A stretch of 28,988 nt of DNA from positions 1-28,988 of the forward strand of contig JAJZLX010000619.1 in NCBI GenBank assembly GCA_021850555.1, read 5' to 3'. The DNA comes from Pseudomonadota bacterium. GTDB lineage: Bacteria; Pseudomonadota; Gammaproteobacteria; Steroidobacterales; Steroidobacteraceae. Positions 24,403 to 28,988 of the stretch are shown here, piece by piece. Position 1 is the stretch's first letter; the number at the start of each line of letters is the position of its first letter. A program made the position numbers and the translations under genes. The notes below the pieces were generated by a model. The model made no database searches, was not told where the DNA came from, and saw only the letters and a program-made list of their open reading frames with translations.

Positions 24403-24992
24403 GCGGCGGCCTCGCCCGCAAAGCGGTGCACGACAGTCTCCTCATACCCGCGCCGCAGCGCCCGGATGTTCTGCTCGAGCCCTGCGTCGCGGAACTCCGA
24501 TTCCGCGAGCGCCCACTCGAGGGCGCCGAGCGATACGAGTCCCGTGGTGCGCGCAAATGCGCCCAGCATGATCGTGTTTGTGATTGCGCGCCCAAAGAGC
24601 GCCAGCGCGATCGAGACGGCATCGCATAACCCGACAGCGACCACGGACTGCGGCCGCCTGAGCTCATCCATGGTCCTGCCCGTCGCCTGCACCAGCGTGC
24701 CGTTGGGACGAATGCCGGCGAAAATGTCGATGGACCGGGATACCGTCGGATCGATGCAGATGATGCAATCCGGATGATAGATATTCGTCATTCGACGGAT
24801 CTCGTGGCTATCCATGCGCAGGTAGGCTGCTACCGGGGCGCCGCGGCGCTCAAAGCCGAAGGACGGTATGGCGACCGCGAACTTCTCTTCGGCGACGATC
24901 GCGGCGGCCAGGATCGTGGCGGCCAGCACGGTTCCCTGTCCGCCGCGGCCATGGAGTCGCACTTCATGCATCGGTGCCGCCTGTGCAGTCAT
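24399..24992 (-). CDS. padE: Phenylglyoxylate:NAD+ oxidoreductase gamma subunit
   Basis: This protein of about 197 residues from the ATG at 24992 (MTAQAAPMHEVRLHGRGGQG) is the gamma chain of a 2-oxoacid oxidoreductase. HGRGGQGTVLAATILAAAIV is the family signature, followed by FGFERRGAPVAAYLRM and a late LGAFARTTGLVSL. An in-frame GTG at 25022 and an ATG at 24971 are possible alternatives; none has a strong ribosome-binding site, and 24992 keeps a normal N-terminus. It is the first gene of the pad operon. Upstream lies an AT-rich promoter-like region with a 20-bp near-palindrome. Confidence 0.86.
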   Translation of the reverse strand: MTAQAAPMHEVRLHGRGGQGTVLAATILAAAIVAEEKFAVAIPSFGFERRGAPVAAYLRMDSHEIRRMTNIYHPDCIICIDPTVSRSIDIFAGIRPNGTLVQATGRTMDELRRPQSVVAVGLCDAVSIALALFGRAITNTIMLGAFARTTGLVSLGALEWALAESEFRDAGLEQNIRALRRGYEETVVHRFAGEAAA

Positions 24993-25063
24993 TCTTCGGT
25001 GCAGCGCGCCAGCGGGCTGCACCCCCAGGCAGATATCGTGCGACGTCTCTCCGAATCATAGGC

Positions 25064-25083
25064 GTAATATAGTACGAGATTAC
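25064..25083. promoter_or_regulatory. 20-bp near-palindrome centred on GTAC upstream of padE
   Basis: GTAATATAGTACGAGATTAC pairs at 8 of 10 positions about its GTAC centre. It lies in the only AT-rich island of the padE leader, 72 bp before the start codon, and covers a -10-like TATATT on the - strand (25071 to 25066). It matches a second element at 27070-27089 at 14 of 20 positions. Both would suit a dimeric repressor such as a TetR or GntR type. Confidence 0.55.
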
Positions 25084-25236
25084 CTTAATAGCGAGCCCGA
25101 TCTCTCCCCAGCCAGCGAGAACTCGAGCGCGACCGCGAGGTGCCGATGCGGGCCGGCCCACTGAGGCGCGGGGCCGCCGGCAGCAGGTCGTCCAGGCTGT
25201 TTCCGCAGTTTGGGAAGGCCCGGCAGACTAGAAGAG

Positions 25237-25265
25237 GGCTGCAGCCAGCGCCCCCCCCGGGCTGC
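25237..25265 (-). terminator. GC-rich hairpin downstream of the phenylacetate-CoA ligase
   Basis: GCAGCC at 25241-25246 pairs with GGCTGC at 25260-25265 around a loop containing a run of eight C (25251-25258); GGCTGCAGCC at 25237-25246 is itself a perfect palindrome. Read on the - strand it comes 12 bases after the ligase stop and is followed by CCCTCTTCT. It may end or weaken transcription into the pad genes, which have their own promoter-like region. Confidence 0.35.
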
Positions 25266-25276
25266 GCGAGAGGCTT

Positions 25277-26611
25277 CTAGAGGCGCTTGCGGCGGTCGAT
25301 CACACGCGCAGCCTTGCCGGTCGAGCGCGCAATCGTGCCCGGTGTCGTGACGGTCACCGCGACCGTAACGCCGATCATGTCCTTGATGTGGCGGGCGAGC
25401 AGGTCGGCTTGCGCGATCCGGGTTGCCTCATCGGCGTGCTCCGGCGTGGCCTCCACCAGAACGCGCAGCTCGTCCATGCGGCCTTCGCGCGTGAGCTCGA
25501 TCTCGTAATGAGCGGAAAGACCGTCGCAACGCAGAATCTGCTCCTCGATCTGTGTCGGAAAGACATTGACGCCGCGCGCGATCATCATGTCATCGGACCG
25601 GCCGGTGATTTTTTCCATGCGCCGCATGCTGCGCGCGGTGCCGGGAAGGAGCCGGGTGAGGTCCCGCGTCCGGTAACGGATCACCGGCATGGCTTCCTTG
25701 GTGATCGAGGTGAACACCAGCTCGCCAAGCTCGCCATCCGGTACCGGCACGCCGGTCTCGGGATTGATGATTTCCGGATAGAAGTGGTCTTCCCAGATGT
25801 GCAGGCCGTCCTGGGTCTCGAGACACTCGCAGGCAACGCCCGGACCGATGACCTCCGAGAGCCCGTAAATGTCCACCGCCTGCATCTGCGCCGCCTGCTC
25901 GATTTCCTGACGCATGGCGTTGGTCCAGGGTTCGGCGCCGAAAATGCCGATTTTCAGGGAGCTTGCGCGCGGATCGAGCCCGGCTGCCCGGAATTGATCG
26001 ATCAGCGCCAGCATGTAGCTGGGCGTCACCATGATGATGTCGGGCTTGAAGTCGTTGATGATCTGGACCTGCCGCTCCGTCATGCCGCCGGAGACGGGCA
26101 CCACCGTGCAGCCGAGGCGCTCTGCGCCGTAATGGGCCCCCAGGCCGCCGGTGAACAGACCATAGCCGTAGGCAACGTGCACCGTCATGCCGGGGCGTCC
26201 GCCGGCGCCCCAGATCGAGCGGGCCACTACGGTGGCCCAGGTCTCGATATCATTTTTGGTATAGCCGACGACCGTCGGCTTGCCTGTCGTGCCCGAGGAA
26301 GCATGAATACGGGCGATCTCGGTGCGCGGGACCGCGAACATGCCGAATGGATAATTGTCGCGCAGGTCCTTTTTGGTGGTGAACGGAAACTTGGCGAGGT
26401 CCGCAAGGTCGCGAAAATCTTCCGGACTCACGCCGCGTTCATCAAACGCCTTGCGATAGTGCGGCACGTGCTCATAGGCGTGGCGCAGGCTCCACTTCAG
26501 ACGCTGTCTCTGCACGCTGGCGATCTCGTCGCGCGAGGCGACCTCGATGGCCTCGAACGCGTTCGCAGTCGGTGAACGCTTACGGCTCATTCGGTTCGGG
26601 CTCCCGGCCAT
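25277..26611 (-). CDS. paaK: Phenylacetate-CoA ligase
   Basis: The start at 26611 (MAGSPNRMSRKRSP) is chosen for its strong GGGGGAG ribosome-binding site 7 bases upstream; 26590 is an in-frame alternative. The longer open frame upstream covers a gene fossil and is not part of it. The ~444-residue product has the PaaK/PadJ layout: YEHVPHYRKAFDERGV, FPFTTKKDLRDNYPFGMFAV, ATP site HASSGTTGKPTVVGYT, VDIYGLSEVIGPGVACEC, YRTRDLTRLLPG and GRSDDMMIARGVNVFPTQIEEQIL. It makes phenylacetyl-CoA from phenylacetate, CoA and ATP. In Azoarcus-type clusters the ligase (padJ) lies beside padB-I; here it directly precedes padE. A 2-aminobenzoate or hydroxyphenylacetate preference cannot be ruled out. Confidence 0.9.
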   Translation of the reverse strand: MAGSPNRMSRKRSPTANAFEAIEVASRDEIASVQRQRLKWSLRHAYEHVPHYRKAFDERGVSPEDFRDLADLAKFPFTTKKDLRDNYPFGMFAVPRTEIARIHASSGTTGKPTVVGYTKNDIETWATVVARSIWGAGGRPGMTVHVAYGYGLFTGGLGAHYGAERLGCTVVPVSGGMTERQVQIINDFKPDIIMVTPSYMLALIDQFRAAGLDPRASSLKIGIFGAEPWTNAMRQEIEQAAQMQAVDIYGLSEVIGPGVACECLETQDGLHIWEDHFYPEIINPETGVPVPDGELGELVFTSITKEAMPVIRYRTRDLTRLLPGTARSMRRMEKITGRSDDMMIARGVNVFPTQIEEQILRCDGLSAHYEIELTREGRMDELRVLVEATPEHADEATRIAQADLLARHIKDMIGVTVAVTVTTPGTIARSTGKAARVIDRRKRL

Positions 26612-26777
26612 GAGATTCTCCCCCAGGCATTTATTCCGGGCCATTCGCGCCACAAAGAGCGCGTGAGGCGGACCGCCGGCGCTGCGGCCGTGCGGCGTCG
26701 ACAAGGTGCTGAGGTCAGCATAATTCGCATCGTCTTCACTTGCTCTTTGTACCAGCTCACCGGTTTTTCCGCGGGAA
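26612..26777. other. Leader between the FeS-subunit fossil and paaK
   Basis: This 166-bp stretch continues the open frame in front of paaK but shows no protein similarity. It contains the paaK ribosome-binding site next to the start codon. I see no gene or strong hairpin in it. Confidence 0.4.
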
Positions 26778-27034
26778 TTACTCCTCGATCGACAGCCGGG
26801 AATGACGGCTGTTCCCGTCGATGGCTCGTGCGGTCTCGACACGGCGGCTGTCGAAGCGGCACGCCAGGGCGAGGCAGGTACGCTGCGCCTCGCCATCGAG
26901 GGGTACGGTCCACGCGCCACATTCGCCCCCCCCCCGCAACCGTACTTCGTTCCTCGGAGTCCGGCAATATCCCACGGATCACCCATCAGCCGACCTGTCG
27001 TTCTCCGCGGATGGGCTGAGACTGCGACCATCAC
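26778..27034 (-). pseudogene. Fossil of an HcrC-like [2Fe-2S] subunit, frameshifted
   Basis: Read on the - strand, one frame gives DIAGLRGTKYGCGGG and, after a run of ten G (26935 to 26926), another frame gives GECGAWTVPLDGEAQRTCLAL followed by FDSRRVETARAID. Joined, they match residues ~30-80 of the fused reductase in this window ([44 protein letters not shown]). Compared with that gene the G-run is two bases too long. A second small indel seems to disrupt the 'LL-VxRDIAGL' part before it, one cluster ligand (Cys49) has become Trp, and the frame stops at 26778-26780 before the second cluster domain. It cannot make a working protein. Confidence 0.75.
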
Positions 27035-27069
27035 GCTCGGGTCGCAGACTCAACGCTCAACCTAAACCA

Positions 27070-27089
27070 GTATTATCGTACCATTATAC
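27070..27089. promoter_or_regulatory. 20-bp near-palindrome centred on GTAC upstream of the FeS fossil and paaK
   Basis: GTATTATCGTACCATTATAC pairs at 8 of 10 positions about GTAC and resembles the element upstream of padE (14 of 20). It includes a perfect -10 hexamer TATAAT on the - strand (27088 to 27083), so it likely overlaps the promoter that once drove the fossil gene and may now drive paaK through a ~450-base leader. Confidence 0.55.
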
Positions 27090-27148
27090 GCAGAAGCATT
27101 CAATCGAAACGCCGCGCCCGTGCGCCCTGGCACAGGGTGAGACACCTC

Positions 27149-28645
27149 TCAACGCAGATTGACCCAGGTGGTCTTGAGCTGGACGTATTTGTCGAGCGCG
27201 TGCAGCGATTTGTCCCGACCGAAACCCGACAGCTTTCGGCCACCGAACGGCACAGTGATATCATGGGCATCATCCGCGTACGCATTGACCGCCACGCTTC
27301 CCAGCCGCAATCTGCGCGCCAAGGTATGTGCGCGGGTCACGTCGCGTGTCCAGACGCCGCCCGATAGCCCGTAACTGCTGGCATTCGCGATCTGCAACGC
27401 CTCCTGTTCGCTTGCGAAGCTGATGGCCGAGAGCACCGGGCCGAATATCTCCTCCTGGGCGATGCGCATGTCGTTGCGGACTTTGTCGAACACGGTAGGC
27501 TCGACGTAGTAGCCGCCCGTATCCCGCAGGGTTTGCTCCCCGCCCGTGACGAGCTTGGCGCCTTCCGTCTTGCCGAGCCGGATATAGCCGAGCACCTTCT
27601 CGAGCTGCGCGCTTTTGGCAATGGGTCCGAGCAGGGTTTGCGGCAGCAGCGGGTCGCCCGGGGCAAGCTGCGCGCCGACCGCACAGACGGTGTTCAGCAC
27701 GCGCTCACGTATGCTTTCCTCGACGATCAGACGGGATCCGGCCGCGCACACCTGCCCGGTGTTGAGGAAGATTGCGAACGCAGCGGCTTGCGCCGCAGCC
27801 TCCGGCTCGGGCGCGTCCGCGAAGATGATGTTAGGACCCTTGCCGCCGCACTCTGTCCAGACCGGCTTCATGTTCGATTCTGCGGAATATCGCAGGAACT
27901 TCTTCCCGACCTCGCTCGAACCGGTGAAGGCCAGGACATCGACATCCGGATGGCGGCCAAGCATCTCGCCGGCGGCCGGGCCGCCGGTGATGACATTGAA
28001 CACGCCGGGCGGGATCCCCGCTGCGATCGCCAGCTCCGCCACGCGCAGGGCCGAAAGCGAAGTCTGCTCGTCGGGCTTGAGTACGACCGAATTTCCCGCC
28101 GCCAGCGCCGGGGCCACCTTCCAGCCGAGCAGGCCCATCGGCCAGTTCCACGGCAGTACCGCGCCGACGACGCCCACCGGCTCGCGGGTGATCAGGGCCA
28201 GCACGGACTGGTCGGTCGGCGCGACCTCATCGTAGAGCTTGTCGATGGCCTCGCCATACCATTCGAAGGCGTTGATGGCCCATTGAACGCAGTAGGCGCT
28301 GGATATGCTGACCGGCATGCCCATTGCCATCGAGTCGAGCAGCGCCACCTCGACGCGCCGGGCCTCGATCAGCTCCGCCAGCTTCTGCAGGACTTTTTTT
28401 CGCGCGCGCGGCGCCATGGCCGACCACAGTCCGCTTTCGAACGCGCCGCGCGCGGCCCGTACCGCGCGATCGACGTCGCTCTGGCAAAGCGCCGGCAGGT
28501 TGACGAGCGGCGTGCCCCGGGATGGGTCGATCACTGCAAAGGTGCGGCCATCGGCGGCGGAGGAAAGCTGCCCGTCAATGAATGCCTGCGTCGGTAACGA
28601 CACGGTCCGCGACAGTGCGTGCCAATCGGGTTGCCTTTCATTCAT
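27149..28645 (-). CDS. NAD(P)-dependent aldehyde dehydrogenase, PuuC-like
   Basis: This 498-residue complete aldehyde dehydrogenase has LPWNWPMGLLGWKVAPALAAGN, FTGSSEVGK, general base E265 in ECGGKGPN, nucleophile C300 in NTGQVCAAGSR, EEIFGPVLS and a PFGGRKLSGFGRDKSLHALDKY ending. The ECGGK form and the C-terminus resemble gamma-glutamyl-gamma-aminobutyraldehyde dehydrogenase (PuuC) and related broad-range enzymes. Lying upstream of the phenylacetate-CoA ligase on the same strand, it could oxidise phenylacetaldehyde or another aldehyde to feed the ligase. That is inference, and a polyamine role is equally possible. Its stop is ~60 bp before the operator-like palindrome that precedes the ligase leader. 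Confidence 0.88.
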   Translation of the reverse strand: MNERQPDWHALSRTVSLPTQAFIDGQLSSAADGRTFAVIDPSRGTPLVNLPALCQSDVDRAVRAARGAFESGLWSAMAPRARKKVLQKLAELIEARRVEVALLDSMAMGMPVSISSAYCVQWAINAFEWYGEAIDKLYDEVAPTDQSVLALITREPVGVVGAVLPWNWPMGLLGWKVAPALAAGNSVVLKPDEQTSLSALRVAELAIAAGIPPGVFNVITGGPAAGEMLGRHPDVDVLAFTGSSEVGKKFLRYSAESNMKPVWTECGGKGPNIIFADAPEPEAAAQAAAFAIFLNTGQVCAAGSRLIVEESIRERVLNTVCAVGAQLAPGDPLLPQTLLGPIAKSAQLEKVLGYIRLGKTEGAKLVTGGEQTLRDTGGYYVEPTVFDKVRNDMRIAQEEIFGPVLSAISFASEQEALQIANASSYGLSGGVWTRDVTRAHTLARRLRLGSVAVNAYADDAHDITVPFGGRKLSGFGRDKSLHALDKYVQLKTTWVNLR

Positions 28646-28721
28646 GGAAGATCTCAGCGCATCTCACGACGAGCGCCCGTTGCGATGCCATGGGCTGGGT
28701 GATGACGCCAGGCCCGGGTCT

Positions 28722-28743
28722 GCCGGGGCTCAGCGGCCCCGGC
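28722..28743. terminator. Possible hairpin between the TonB-dependent receptor and the aldehyde dehydrogenase
   Basis: GCCGGGGC at 28722-28729 and GCCCCGGC at 28736-28743 form a perfect 8-bp stem with loop TCAGCG, 37 bases after the receptor stop on the - strand. No T-run follows, so it would be an incomplete intrinsic terminator. Confidence 0.35.
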
Positions 28744-28779
28744 GGACCGTGACGGCGCTGGCCGAGCCATTAGCGCTCG

Positions 28780-28988
28780 TCACTGGAACGCGTAGCTGAC
28801 GTCAATGCCTGCGGTGAGCGGCTGGCTGACCACAAAACGCGAATACGCCGCGTCCTGCAGGGACAGCTGCGGGTTCGGATCCAGAAGCACGATATTGTTC
28901 GTGAGGTTGTTCACGAACAGCGCCGCCGACCAGTGATCGCCCCCATGCCGCTCTCCCCTGATGCCGAAGCGGACGTTGGCGATGCTGT
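28780..28988 (-). CDS. TonB-dependent receptor, C-terminal end (partial)
   Basis: The - strand is open from the window edge to a TGA at 28782-28780, giving the last 68 residues of a protein. They read ANVRFGIRGERHGGDHWSAA, then LFVNNLTNNIVLLD and a final QPLTAGIDVSYAFQ. The NLTN motif followed by a last beta strand ending in an aromatic residue (Y-A-F-Q) is typical of outer-membrane TonB-dependent receptors, whose C-terminal Phe helps barrel assembly. The substrate is unknown. Receptors of this kind beside catabolic genes can import the substrate or its conjugates. The rest of the gene lies to the right of the window. Confidence 0.8.
   Translation of the reverse strand, partial: SIANVRFGIRGERHGGDHWSAALFVNNLTNNIVLLDPNPQLSLQDAAYSRFVVSQPLTAGIDVSYAFQ

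Noticed and set aside
24113..24667. N-terminal extension of padG to 593 residues
   Set aside because: The extension overlaps padF and part of padE, both with clear family motifs. The ATG at 24112 coupled to the padF stop gives the normal PadG length.
25251..25258. C8 run as a phase-variable switch
   Set aside because: It lies between genes in a probable hairpin loop, not in a coding frame or between promoter hexamers, so length change would have no clear effect.
26612..27034. N-terminal extension of paaK to 585 residues
   Set aside because: The extension runs through the frameshifted FeS fossil and has no ligase similarity. The ATG at 26611 has a strong ribosome-binding site and gives the normal length.
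1..28988. CRISPR arrays, tRNA or rRNA genes, insertion sequences
   Set aside because: No regularly spaced repeats, tRNA-like cloverleaf, rRNA sequence, transposase or integrase motif was recognised on either strand by eye.

Overview
The window looks like a chromosomal catabolic island of a high-GC Gram-negative bacterium with an anaerobic or denitrifying style of aromatic metabolism. The evidence is a TonB-dependent receptor tail at the right edge, molybdenum hydroxylases, a 2-oxoacid:acceptor oxidoreductase, and CoA ligases for aromatic acids. A proteobacterium is the best guess. I cannot fix the class, and nothing here (no rRNA, tRNA or housekeeping protein) allows it.

Region 1 (1-7048, + strand) is a compact operon. 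It starts with the C-terminal part of a pyrogallol-hydroxytransferase-type molybdopterin large subunit and its three-cluster iron-sulfur small subunit. These are followed by a LuxR-type regulator, two tandem cyclase-family hydrolases, a small cupin, a short-chain dehydrogenase, a 3-hydroxyacyl-CoA-dehydrogenase-type enzyme and a DUF2478 protein. Together they resemble the benzoyl-CoA-independent route for trihydroxybenzenes: transhydroxylation, ring reduction, hydrolytic ring opening and alcohol oxidation. This is the most novel-looking system in the window.

Region 2 (7062-10120) is a zone of gene decay around regulators. It holds an aldehyde dehydrogenase with an in-frame internal deletion that removes its catalytic cysteine, a divergent MarR regulator, a PobR-like AraC regulator, and a 99-codon stump of pobA (4-hydroxybenzoate 3-monooxygenase).

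Region 3 (10237-17106) is the anaerobic 4-hydroxybenzoate module. It has 4-hydroxybenzoyl-CoA reductase with its iron-sulfur and molybdenum subunits fused in one 937-residue protein, the FAD/[4Fe-4S] subunit HcrB, and an aryl-CoA ligase carrying an unusual Cys-rich DUF6455-like tail. A convergent moaA for molybdenum cofactor synthesis follows.

Region 4 (17512-20191) has an AraC-type regulator and an APC-family permease. Each is preceded by paired half-sites exactly 21 bp apart with related sequence, which looks like a small self-contained regulon.

Region 5 (20277-28645, all - strand) is the phenylglyoxylate/phenylacetate module: padE-F-G-H-I (phenylglyoxylate:NAD+ oxidoreductase), a phenylacetate-CoA ligase, a fossil of an HcrC-like [2Fe-2S] subunit, and a PuuC-like aldehyde dehydrogenase. 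Two similar 20-bp near-palindromes centred on GTAC lie upstream of padE and of the ligase. The usual padBCD genes are absent. Regions 3 and 5 both deliver benzoyl-CoA; no benzoyl-CoA reductase is in the window. No transposase, integrase, CRISPR array or structural RNA was seen.
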